From NCBI GenBank assembly GCA_019116455.1, contig DXBR01000049.1, positions 37,426-101,425 of the forward strand: DNA of 64,000 bases. Direction: 5' to 3'. Numbering within the stretch: position 1 is the stretch's first letter; each line of letters starts with the position of its first letter. The position numbers and the translations under genes are program-made. The notes below the pieces were generated by a model. It was not told where the DNA came from, ran no database searches, and saw only the letters and a program-made list of their open reading frames with translations. Shown here one piece after another: positions 26,406 to 34,638 of the stretch. Origin of the DNA: Anaerobutyricum stercoris (GTDB taxonomy: Bacteria; Bacillota; Clostridia; Lachnospirales; Lachnospiraceae).

Positions 26406-29400
26406 ATGAATCAGGTAAGAAGAGTGTATGTGGAAAAGAAACCGGATTACGCGGTGAAGGCAAAAGAACTGGCAGAAGAACTGCAGTCCTATCTGTTTCT
26501 GAAAGATATTCAGGGAGTCAGAGTACTGATCCGCTATGATGTGGAGAACGTTTCCGAGGAGACCTATCAGAAGGCGAAGGGAACCGTTTTCTCTGAACCG
26601 CCGGTAGATTATATATATGAGGAAAGTTTCCCGATGGAGGAAGGGGACCGCGTATTCAGTGTGGAATATCTTCCGGGACAGTTTGACCAGAGAGCGGATT
26701 CTGCGGTACAGTGTCTGCAGTTATTGAATGAAAAGGAAGAGCCGATCATCCGTTCCGCCACCACCTATGTGTTGTCCGGAGCGATCACAGACGAAGAGTT
26801 TGATAAGATCAAGGAATACTGCATCAATCCGGTGGATTCCAGAGAGACCGATGAGACAAAACCGGAGACTTTGGTGATGGAGTACGAGGAGCCGGCAGAT
26901 GTTTCGGTTTTTGACGGATTTCAGGATATGCCTGAGGGAGAATTAAAAGATCTTTATGATTCTCTTGGGCTTGCCATGACATTTAAGGATTTCCTGCACA
27001 TTCAGAATTACTACCGCGGCGAAGAACACCGCGATCCGACCATGACGGAGATTCGCGTACTGGATACCTATTGGTCTGACCACTGCCGTCACACTACATT
27101 TTCTACGGAATTAAAGGATATTACTTTCGAGGATGGCGCCTACAAGGAGCTGTTTGAGAATACATTTGAAGAATACAAGAAGGATCGTGCCGATGTCTAC
27201 GGAGACAGAAAGGATAAGTTTATCTGTCTGATGGATCTGGCTGTCATGGGCATGAAGAAGCTGAAAAAAGACGGCATCCTTGACAATATGGAAGAGAGTG
27301 ACGAGATCAATGCCTGTTCTATCGTCGTTCCTGTGGAGTTCGAGGATAAGACCGAGGAATGGCTGATCAGCTTTAAAAATGAGACGCACAATCATCCGAC
27401 AGAGATCGAGCCGTTTGGTGGAGCTGCCACCTGTCTGGGCGGCGCCATCCGTGACCCGCTGTCGGGACGTTCCTATGTATATCAGGCTATGCGTGTGACC
27501 GGCTGTGCAGATCCAACCGTGCCGATGTCTGAGACATTGAAGGGCAAGCTGCCGCAGAGAAAGCTGACGGTGGGTGCAGCTCAGGGTTACAGCTCTTACG
27601 GCAACCAGATCGGTCTTGCTACCGGTCTTGTGGATGAGATTTATCATCCGGGTTACGTGGCAAAACGTATGGAGATCGGAGCGGTCATGGGAGCGGCTCC
27701 TAGAAAGAATGTGATCCGTGAGACTTCCGATCCGGGCGACATCATCGTGCTGCTGGGCGGACGCACCGGACGGGATGGCTGCGGCGGAGCCACCGGTTCT
27801 TCCAAAGCACATACCACTTCTTCCATTGATACCTGCGGTGCGGAGGTGCAGAAAGGTAACCCGCCGACTGAGAGAAAGATTCAGAGATTATTCCGCAGAG
27901 AGGAAGTCAGCCGTCTCATCAAGAAATGTAACGACTTCGGCGCAGGCGGTGTGTCCGTTGCCATCGGCGAGCTGGCGGACGGTCTGCAGATCGACCTTGA
28001 TAAAGTTCCGAAGAAATATGCCGGTCTGGACGGCACAGAGCTTGCCATCTCCGAATCTCAGGAGCGTATGGCCGTAGTTCTTTCCCCGGCAGATGTGGAA
28101 CAGTTCCTGGCTTATGCGGCAGAAGAGAACCTGGAAGCTGTTGCTGTGGCAGAGGTGACAGAAGAGAAACGTCTGGTGATGAGCTGGAGAGGAAAAGAGA
28201 TCGTCAACCTGTCCAGAGCATTCCTTGATACCAACGGCGCTCATCAGGAGACCAACGTCATTGTGGAGATGCCGGATAGAGAAGAGTGTTACTACGAGAA
28301 GCAGGAGCCGATCACAGATGTGAAGAAGACATGGCTTGATACACTGTCTGATCTGAATGTCTGCTCCAAAAAAGGTCTGGTGGAGATGTTTGACAGCTCC
28401 ATCGGCGCAGCCACAGTCCTGATGCCGTACGGCGGAAAGACCCAGACCACACCGATCCAGACCATGGTGGCGAAGCTTCCGGTGATGGAAGGCAAAACAG
28501 ATCTGACAACCATGATGTCCTACGGATTTGACCCGTATCTGTCCAGCTGGAGCCCGTACCACGGTGCTGTCTATGCAGTGCTTGAATCCGTGGCTAAGAT
28601 CGTGGCTGCCGGCGGCGACTACAGAAAGATCCGCCTGACATTCCAGGAATACTTTGAGCGGCTGGGAGAAGACCCGCACCGCTGGGGTAAACCGTTTGCG
28701 GCTCTGCTGGGTGCTTATGACGCGCAGAAAGGTTTCGGCATCCCGTCCATCGGAGGAAAAGACAGTATGTCCGGTTCCTTTGAGGATATCGACGTGCCTC
28801 CGACTCTGGTGTCCTTTGCCGTTGACTATACAAAGGCTTCCCATATCGTGTCTCCGGAGCTTAAAAAACCGGGCAACAGCCTTCTTCTCGTGGAGATTCC
28901 GTTTGATGAGTTCGGTATTCCGGATTATGTGAAGGCAGGAGAGCTGTATGACAGAATTCACATGCTCACCAGAAAAGGCGTAATCATTTCCGCTTACGCC
29001 ATGGGACCGGGCGGACTCATCGAGGCAATCAGCAAGATGAGCTTTGGAAACCGCTACGGCGTGAAGATTGTGGATGATCTTCCTCTGGAAGAATTAAATA
29101 AAAAACGTTACGGCTCCATTCTTCTGGAGCTTGAGACCTCCCACATCGCTGATATGGGCAGCGACTACTGCACGTATATCGGACAGGTAAATGAAGATGA
29201 GTGCATTACGATCCGCGACGTGGAGATTTCATTTGACGAGATGCTTGAGGCGTGGGAGACTCCGCTGGAGTCCGTATTCCCTACGAAGACAAAGGCCGGC
29301 ACAAGAAATATGTCTCAGCCGCTGTACAGCAGCCGGGAGTTCTTCTTCTGCAAGAATAAGGTTGCCGTGCCGAAGGTATTCATCCCGGTCTTCCCGGGAA

Positions 29401-30164
29401 CAAACTGTGAGTATGACTCTGAGAAGGCGTTCCGCCGGGCAGGAGCTGATGTGGAGACTATCGTATTCCGCAATCAGTCAGAATCTGATATTCTGGAGTC
29501 TGTGGATGCATTCGAGAAAGCCATCTCCCAGGCGCAGATCATCATGTTCCCAGGCGGGTTCGGCGCCGGTGACGAGCCGGAAGGTTCCGCGAAGTTCATC
29601 GCCTCCGTCTTCCGCAACGAGAAGATTAAAGAAGCGGTTATGAAGCTTCTGCAGGAGAGAGACGGTCTTGCGCTGGGTATCTGTAACGGATTCCAGGCAC
29701 TGATCAAGCTGGGACTGCTTCCTTACGGCGAGATCGTGCCGCAGACAGATGATTCTCCGACACTGACAACCAACGAGATCGGACGTCATGTGTCCACCAT
29801 GGTTTACAATAAGGTGATTACCAACAAGTCCCCATGGCTCAAAGGCGCAGTCATCGATGAAGTGTATGCGGTGCCGGTATCCCACGGAGAGGGACGTTTC
29901 GTTGCCAGCGATGAGTGGATCGAGAAATTATTTAAAAATGGTCAGGTGGCAACCCAGTATGTCAACATGCAGGGCACTCCAACCATGGATATCAAATATA
30001 ACCCGAACGGTTCTTACTACGCCATCGAGGGTATCATCAGCCCGGACGGCCGTGTCCTTGGTAAGATGGGACACTCCGAGCGTATGGGAGAATACGTGGC
30101 AAAGAACATCTATGTGAAACAGAATATGAAGCTGTTTGAGAGCGGAGTAAAATACTTCAAATAA
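26406..30164 (+). CDS. purL: phosphoribosylformylglycinamidine synthase, single chain
   Basis: 1252 residues. Makes FGAM from FGAR, glutamine and ATP. It contains the synthase halves (TYWSDHCRHTTF; NETHNHPTEIEPFGGAATCLGG split over the ATP site; GIPSIGGKDSMSG) and a C-terminal class I glutaminase (FPGTNCEYDSE; FPGGFGAGDEP; GICNGFQALIKLG with the nucleophilic Cys; VSHGEGRFV with the catalytic His). This is the long-chain type, so no separate purQ or purS is needed. The start at 26406 follows GGAGG; a TTG four codons earlier overlaps that site. A terminator follows. Confidence 0.96.
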   Translation: MNQVRRVYVEKKPDYAVKAKELAEELQSYLFLKDIQGVRVLIRYDVENVSEETYQKAKGTVFSEPPVDYIYEESFPMEEGDRVFSVEYLPGQFDQRADSAVQCLQLLNEKEEPIIRSATTYVLSGAITDEEFDKIKEYCINPVDSRETDETKPETLVMEYEEPADVSVFDGFQDMPEGELKDLYDSLGLAMTFKDFLHIQNYYRGEEHRDPTMTEIRVLDTYWSDHCRHTTFSTELKDITFEDGAYKELFENTFEEYKKDRADVYGDRKDKFICLMDLAVMGMKKLKKDGILDNMEESDEINACSIVVPVEFEDKTEEWLISFKNETHNHPTEIEPFGGAATCLGGAIRDPLSGRSYVYQAMRVTGCADPTVPMSETLKGKLPQRKLTVGAAQGYSSYGNQIGLATGLVDEIYHPGYVAKRMEIGAVMGAAPRKNVIRETSDPGDIIVLLGGRTGRDGCGGATGSSKAHTTSSIDTCGAEVQKGNPPTERKIQRLFRREEVSRLIKKCNDFGAGGVSVAIGELADGLQIDLDKVPKKYAGLDGTELAISESQERMAVVLSPADVEQFLAYAAEENLEAVAVAEVTEEKRLVMSWRGKEIVNLSRAFLDTNGAHQETNVIVEMPDREECYYEKQEPITDVKKTWLDTLSDLNVCSKKGLVEMFDSSIGAATVLMPYGGKTQTTPIQTMVAKLPVMEGKTDLTTMMSYGFDPYLSSWSPYHGAVYAVLESVAKIVAAGGDYRKIRLTFQEYFERLGEDPHRWGKPFAALLGAYDAQKGFGIPSIGGKDSMSGSFEDIDVPPTLVSFAVDYTKASHIVSPELKKPGNSLLLVEIPFDEFGIPDYVKAGELYDRIHMLTRKGVIISAYAMGPGGLIEAISKMSFGNRYGVKIVDDLPLEELNKKRYGSILLELETSHIADMGSDYCTYIGQVNEDECITIRDVEISFDEMLEAWETPLESVFPTKTKAGTRNMSQPLYSSREFFFCKNKVAVPKVFIPVFPGTNCEYDSEKAFRRAGADVETIVFRNQSESDILESVDAFEKAISQAQIIMFPGGFGAGDEPEGSAKFIASVFRNEKIKEAVMKLLQERDGLALGICNGFQALIKLGLLPYGEIVPQTDDSPTLTTNEIGRHVSTMVYNKVITNKSPWLKGAVIDEVYAVPVSHGEGRFVASDEWIEKLFKNGQVATQYVNMQGTPTMDIKYNPNGSYYAIEGIISPDGRVLGKMGHSERMGEYVAKNIYVKQNMKLFESGVKYFK

Positions 30165-30174
30165 CAGATACAGA

Positions 30175-30253
30175 AGAGGAAACACCAATGCTGACGACAG
30201 GCGCACAGGTGCGTGTGCCGCCGGAAAAGAGAGGTGTTTCCTCTCTTTTTTTT
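30175..30253 (+). terminator. purL terminator
   Basis: AGAGGAAACACC pairs perfectly with GGTGTTTCCTCT, followed by C and eight T. A smaller GC-rich hairpin is nested in the loop. Confidence 0.9.
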
Positions 30254-30318
30254 GTCAAAGGAAATTCTTGTAATATAAAAGTTCTCCAGGCAGAACTCAT
30301 ATTGCTAAAAATAAAACC

Positions 30319-30347
30319 TTGACTGATATACCGGTATATCGTATAAT
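30319..30347 (+). promoter_or_regulatory. strong promoter with palindromic operator in its spacer
   Basis: TTGACT, a 17-nt spacer and TATAAT. The spacer holds the perfect 16-bp palindrome GATATACCGGTATATC (30325-30340), so a bound dimer would block RNA polymerase. It drives the dehydrogenase-kinase-cyclase operon. The GntR-type gene at the far end of that operon is the obvious candidate binder, by inference. Confidence 0.75.
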
Positions 30348-30420
30348 GAATGCATAGTTCTGAAAGAAAAATGCAGGGATTGTTTGGTAATACTGCTCAA
30401 AAAAGGGAGGAGTGATAGTG

Positions 30421-31314
30421 ATGAGTAAGGTAGGGTTCATCGGACTTGGCATTATGGGCAGGCCCATGGCGAAGAATCTTCTGAAGGGCGGCGTGGAACT
30501 TCTGGTCTGCGATCTCAATGAGGAAGCAGTGAAGGAAGTTGTGGACGCCGGTGCAGAAGCGGGCAGTTACGCTCAGATAGGCGGACAGTGTGAGATCATT
30601 TTTTTGATTCTGCCAAATGGCGATATTTCCAAGGAGGTGCTGTTTGGACAGGATGGAGTGGCTTCTGCTCTTGCGCCGGGAAAGGTAGTCTGCGATATGA
30701 GCTCTGTGACGCCGGTGGAATCAAAAGAATGTTTTGAACGTCTGGCAGAGCAGGGAGTTGGATTTGTGGATGCTCCGGTATCCGGCGGCGAGCCGGGAGC
30801 AGTGGGCGGCACGCTGGCGTTCATGGCGGGAGGAAGGCAGGAAGATTTCGACGCGCTGATGCCGTACTTTAATATTATGGGCTCCTCAGCCGTGCTGATC
30901 GGAGACAGCGGCAGCGGTTCCGTGACGAAGCTTGCCAATCAGATCATTGTCAATAATACCATTGCCATCGTTTCTGAGGCTTTTGTGCTGGCGACGAAGG
31001 CGGGAGCGGATCCGGTGAAGGTGTATGAGGCCATCCGGGGCGGCCTGGCGGGAAGCGCCGTTCTTGATGCGAAGGTTCCGATGATGGTGGAGAGAAATTT
31101 TGTGCCTGGCGGCAAAATATCCATCAATCATAAGGATATCAAAAATGTGGTGAATACCGCCCATGCCCTCGATGTACCGATTCCATATTCCGCACAGCTT
31201 TATGAGATTCTGCAGACACTGAAGATACACGGACATATGAATGATGACCATGCAGGCATTGTTCAGTATTTCGAGGCTCTGGCAGACGTGCAGGTGAAAA
31301 AGGCGGAGGATTGA
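30421..31314 (+). CDS. beta-hydroxyacid dehydrogenase (GarR / L-threonate dehydrogenase-like)
   Basis: 297-residue NAD(P)-dependent oxidoreductase of the 3-hydroxyisobutyrate dehydrogenase superfamily. It has the Rossmann motif VGFIGLGIMGRPMAKNLL, the substrate loop DAPVSGGEPGAVGGTLAFM, and GSGSVTKLANQIIVNN with the catalytic Lys. Relatives reduce tartronate semialdehyde or oxidise L-threonate; the four-carbon acid sugar kinase next to it favours the second. ATG at 30421 (or GTG at 30418) follows GGGAGG. First gene of a three-gene operon. Confidence 0.8.
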   Translation: MSKVGFIGLGIMGRPMAKNLLKGGVELLVCDLNEEAVKEVVDAGAEAGSYAQIGGQCEIIFLILPNGDISKEVLFGQDGVASALAPGKVVCDMSSVTPVESKECFERLAEQGVGFVDAPVSGGEPGAVGGTLAFMAGGRQEDFDALMPYFNIMGSSAVLIGDSGSGSVTKLANQIIVNNTIAIVSEAFVLATKAGADPVKVYEAIRGGLAGSAVLDAKVPMMVERNFVPGGKISINHKDIKNVVNTAHALDVPIPYSAQLYEILQTLKIHGHMNDDHAGIVQYFEALADVQVKKAED

Positions 31315-31315
31315 T

Positions 31316-32740
31316 ATGGCATTAAAAGCAGATATTTTATCATCATATCCACTGGTTAATGAGAAGGCGGTGGATGAGCTGCTGGCAAAAGAGATCGCTG
31401 GCAGCAATAAGAAGATCGTGGTTCTGGACGACGACCCGACGGGAGTGCAGACGGTCCATGATATTTCGGTCTATACGAACTGGTCTGAAGACAGCATAAG
31501 AAAGGGCTTTGCCGAGGAAAACAAACTGTTTTACATATTGACCAATTCGCGGGGATTCACTGCGGCGCAGACGGAAATAGCGCACCGGGAGATCGCGAAG
31601 GCGGTGGATGCGGTCTCTAAAGAGACGGGGAAAGAGTACATTTTCATCAGCCGCAGCGATTCCACACTGCGGGGACATTATCCGCTGGAGACTATTATCC
31701 TCAAGGAAGAATACGAGAAAAACACCGGCAAAAAGATAGACGGAGAGATTCTCTGTCCATTCTTTAAGGAAGGCGGACGCTATACCATCGACGATGTGCA
31801 TTATGTGCGGTACGGAGATACGCTTGTTCCTGCGGCGGAGACAGAGTTTGCAAAAGACAAAACCTTTGGTTACACGGTGTCTGATCTGAAGGAATATGTG
31901 GAGGAAAAGACCGGCGGCGTATATAAGAAGGAGAATGTTACCGCCATTTCGCTCAAAGATATCCGGGCTCTCGCCTTCGATAAGATAGAGGAGCAGCTCA
32001 TGGCGGTGGAGGATTTCAACAAGATTGTGGTCAACGCCATTGATTACGTGGATGTAAAGATTTTCTGTATGGCGCTGTACCGGGCCATGGCGAAAGGAAA
32101 GACTTTCATGTTCCGGACGGCGGCAGCCATCGTCAAGGTCATGGGAGGGGTGTCCGACCAGCCTCTGCTTACGAGAGAGCAGATGGTTGTGAAGGAGACC
32201 GACAACGGCGGCGTCATTGTGATCGGTTCCCACACGGAAAAGACCACGAGACAGATGGAGATGTTAAAAGAGATTCCGGACATTGCCTTTGTGGAGCTTA
32301 ACGCCAAACTGGTGAGAGACGAGGCGGCTTTTGCCAGAGAGGTGGAGCGCTGTCTGGCTCTGGAAGAGGAGTACATTTCTTCCGGCAGGACCGTGTGCGT
32401 ATACACTACCAGGACGCTGATAACCGCAGATACCGGAGATAAAGAAGACGACCTGCGGCTGGCAGTTCGCATCTCTGACGCCGTGCAGTCTCTGGTGGGC
32501 CGTCTGTCTATCGTGCCGAGCTTTGTTATCGCCAAGGGTGGTATCACGTCCTCGGATGTGGGAACGAAGGCGCTGGCTGTGCAGCGTGCCAATGTGCTCG
32601 GACAGATCAAACCAGGCATTCCGGTGTGGCAGACCGGCGATGAGAGCAAGTTCCCACAGACGCCGTATGTCATCTTCCCGGGCAACGTGGGAGAGGATAG
32701 TACATTGAAAGAAGCGGCGGAGATTCTGATAAGGAAGTAA
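31316..32740 (+). CDS. four-carbon acid sugar kinase family protein (DUF1537)
   Basis: 474 residues. The N-terminal substrate domain has VVLDDDPTGVQTVHD and ISRSDSTLRGHYPLE. The C-terminal nucleotide-binding domain has FVIAKGGITSSDVGTKAL and a YVIFPGNVGEDSTL end, as in OtnK/DtnK kinases that phosphorylate D-threonate, 3-oxo-tetronates or related acids. It begins two bases after the dehydrogenase stop with a good site, so the two work as a pair. The aldolase and isomerase that usually complete the route are absent here. Confidence 0.8.
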   Translation: MALKADILSSYPLVNEKAVDELLAKEIAGSNKKIVVLDDDPTGVQTVHDISVYTNWSEDSIRKGFAEENKLFYILTNSRGFTAAQTEIAHREIAKAVDAVSKETGKEYIFISRSDSTLRGHYPLETIILKEEYEKNTGKKIDGEILCPFFKEGGRYTIDDVHYVRYGDTLVPAAETEFAKDKTFGYTVSDLKEYVEEKTGGVYKKENVTAISLKDIRALAFDKIEEQLMAVEDFNKIVVNAIDYVDVKIFCMALYRAMAKGKTFMFRTAAAIVKVMGGVSDQPLLTREQMVVKETDNGGVIVIGSHTEKTTRQMEMLKEIPDIAFVELNAKLVRDEAAFAREVERCLALEEEYISSGRTVCVYTTRTLITADTGDKEDDLRLAVRISDAVQSLVGRLSIVPSFVIAKGGITSSDVGTKALAVQRANVLGQIKPGIPVWQTGDESKFPQTPYVIFPGNVGEDSTLKEAAEILIRK

Positions 32741-32850
32741 ATGTGCTGCCGGCGGCAGAACCGCAGAAAAGGGACTGGAAGATGAATCTGCCGGCTGCAT
32801 AATAAAGTACACAAGTCAAATATCGAACGATTGAGAAGGAGGTTTTTGTT

Positions 32851-33540
32851 ATGTTTATGTTTTTATCACATCCACTGGATCCGGAGGGTTACGCGTGGCC
32901 GGGTGAGCCTGTTGTCAAAGTAAAACAGTGTACGGATGTTTCCGATGACTGTCCGTTCTGCAGCTTCATATCCGAAGTGCCGAATCACTGCGGCACACAT
33001 ATGGATGCTCCGAGACATTTTGTGAAGGACGGTCTCAGCATCAACGAGCTGCCGATTGAGTATTTCTGCCATACGGAGGTGGCGCTGCTGGAGATTCCGA
33101 AGGGACCGGCAGAAGGTATCTATAAAGAAGATCTGGAGCCATTTGCAGATACTTTATCCAAAGTATCTTTTGCGCTGATCCGCACCGGCATGGAGAAATA
33201 CCGCGATACCGATCAGAACATTTACCAGAACGAAGGCGTTTACATTGCGCCGAGCGCCGGCGATTATCTGACAGAGGAATTCCCGAACCTTAAGGGAGTC
33301 GGAATGGATTTCCTGGCCATCGGCTCCGCTTCTTCCAAATGCCCGGAAGGCGAGCTGCCGCCGGATTGTCACAGACATATGCTTGGTTACTATACAGGCA
33401 AGTTTGTGACCGGCGTGGAGGATATGCATTTATCCGAGATTCCGAAAGGAGCAAAGATCACAAGATTCTTTAACGCTCCGCTTCGCATCAAGGGGCTGGA
33501 TTCCAGTCAGGTAGTCTGCATTGCAGAGATTGAAGATTGA
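32851..33540 (+). CDS. cyclase-family metal-dependent hydrolase
   Basis: 229 residues of the kynurenine formamidase / 'cyclase' family (Pfam Cyclase). The metal-binding signature HCGTHMDAPRHF (H-x-G-T-H-x-D-x-P-x-H) is intact, followed by FALIRTGMEKY, GVGMDFLAIGS and a His near DCHRHMLG. Relatives hydrolyse formamides, isatin or lactones. Substrate unknown; no tryptophan catabolic gene is nearby, so kynurenine formamidase activity should not be assumed. GAAGGAGG precedes ATG, 110 bp after the kinase gene. Confidence 0.75.
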   Translation: MFMFLSHPLDPEGYAWPGEPVVKVKQCTDVSDDCPFCSFISEVPNHCGTHMDAPRHFVKDGLSINELPIEYFCHTEVALLEIPKGPAEGIYKEDLEPFADTLSKVSFALIRTGMEKYRDTDQNIYQNEGVYIAPSAGDYLTEEFPNLKGVGMDFLAIGSASSKCPEGELPPDCHRHMLGYYTGKFVTGVEDMHLSEIPKGAKITRFFNAPLRIKGLDSSQVVCIAEIED

Positions 33541-33562
33541 TCATCAAAAAAAGAATAAAAGA

Positions 33563-33594
33563 ACAGCGGTTCGCATAGCGGCCGCTGTTTTTTT
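33563..33594 (+). terminator. terminator of the dehydrogenase-kinase-cyclase operon
   Basis: ACAGCGG / CCGCTGT stem followed by seven T. It touches the 3' end of the convergent regulator gene. Confidence 0.8.
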
Positions 33595-34252
33595 AGGATT
33601 CCAGAAGTTTGAGATTGATATTCTGAGCGGTGGTCAGGTGGTGCTCCACCATATTTTCCAGACCGTTCATATCATGTTCCCGGAGCATCCGGAGAAATGC
33701 TTCATGTTCTGTGATAGTTTCTTCCATACGTCCCTCTCTGGAGAAGGAGGTGACATTCAGCCAGAAGATCCGGTACATAAACCGGCGGTAAATTTCCAGC
33801 ATGGATTCATTGCCCACGTATTGGACAAGACTGCGGTGAAATTCATAATCTTTTCTGCCGAAATCTTCAGTTGAGCAGGTGGTTTCAGCAATCTCTTTCT
33901 GGTTGTCAACTTTGGAAGAGAGCTTTTTATAATACTGTTGTCCCCGGTCCGTGTGAAGGTTTTGGGAAAGCTGTTTGAAACAGTAGACTTCGATGGCGTT
34001 TCGGATCTGATAAGTTTCGATAATGTCTTCCCTTGTCATTTTGTGGAGAATAAATCCTTTGCTGGGAAGAATGTCAAGATAACGTTCCTGTTCAAGACGC
34101 AGCACGGCGTCCCGGAAAGGCGTCCGGGAAAATCCTGATTCTTTTGCCAGCTGATTTAGAGAATATATGGTATCAGGCTGAAGTTCTCCTTTTTTGATGT
34201 GTTCAATGAGATAATCGTATGCCTGTGTTTGTAATAATTGCGTTTCTTTCAT
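33593..34252 (-). CDS. GntR family regulator, FCD domain
   Basis: 219 residues. N-terminal winged helix (YSLNQLAKESGFSRTPFRDAVLRLEQER, residues about 28-55, here quoted in parts: SLNQLAKESG and FRDAVLRLEQ), then an all-helical FCD ligand domain with the RKDYEFHRSLV metal-site segment (Asp and His). FadR-subfamily regulators with FCD usually sense small organic acids. It converges on the sugar-acid operon, so a substrate or intermediate of that pathway is the likely effector. A GAGG site precedes the ATG, with a clear promoter upstream. Confidence 0.85.
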   Translation of the reverse strand: MKETQLLQTQAYDYLIEHIKKGELQPDTIYSLNQLAKESGFSRTPFRDAVLRLEQERYLDILPSKGFILHKMTREDIIETYQIRNAIEVYCFKQLSQNLHTDRGQQYYKKLSSKVDNQKEIAETTCSTEDFGRKDYEFHRSLVQYVGNESMLEIYRRFMYRIFWLNVTSFSREGRMEETITEHEAFLRMLREHDMNGLENMVEHHLTTAQNINLKLLES

Positions 34253-34638
34253 GGCAGTACCTCGAATTATTTTTAATATCAGATTATTTGTCAGATTGCT
34301 TGTCCGGAATATTTTATAATGATTGTATGATAAAATGAAATCTCCGGGTTGTCAATGAAGAGAACAATGAGAACCGGAATAAAATAAAAAGGGATATAAT
34401 AGAAAAAAAGTCTGGTATTCTTCTGCGCGGTGTGATAAAATAAGCAAGATTAGGCAATAGTAATAATAATATAGCAGACAAACAATGGGAAGTGCGTGAC
34501 CGGGACTTCTGAAAAGCACATTGGTGAACAGTGTATTTTTCAGTTGTTTCGGAGCCTTCCCAATGATGCGTGGATACGGGCAGTGTTTTTTAACCTTCCC
34601 GTATTATGTTTGTCATAATGGATTTAGGAGGTATCAGA
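34253..34638 (+). promoter_or_regulatory. pnp upstream region with structured leader at 34477-34614
   Basis: 386 bp without a gene, shared with the minus-strand gntR promoter. Near pnp, GACAAACAaTGGGAAG (34477-34492) can pair with CTTCCC...TGTTTGTC (34595-34614), enclosing the leader. A competing hairpin is TACGGG with CCCGTA inside the same right arm. TATAAT-like boxes occur at about 34395 and 34431. rpsO, the usual upstream neighbour of pnp, is not here. Confidence 0.5.
34327..34355 (-). promoter_or_regulatory. promoter of the gntR-type gene
   Basis: On the minus strand: TTGACA, a 17-nt spacer and TATCAT, about 75 bp before the start codon. The 30325 palindrome is not repeated here, so autoregulation through that site is not seen. 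Confidence 0.7.

Noticed and set aside
27888..28961. 357-residue minus-strand frame inside purL
   Set aside because: Opposite conserved PurL sequence and rich in His, Arg and Cys as expected from antisense codons.
33593..33874. 117-residue plus-strand frame at 33521-33874
   Set aside because: Opposite the GntR-type gene, which has a domain match, a ribosome site and a promoter.
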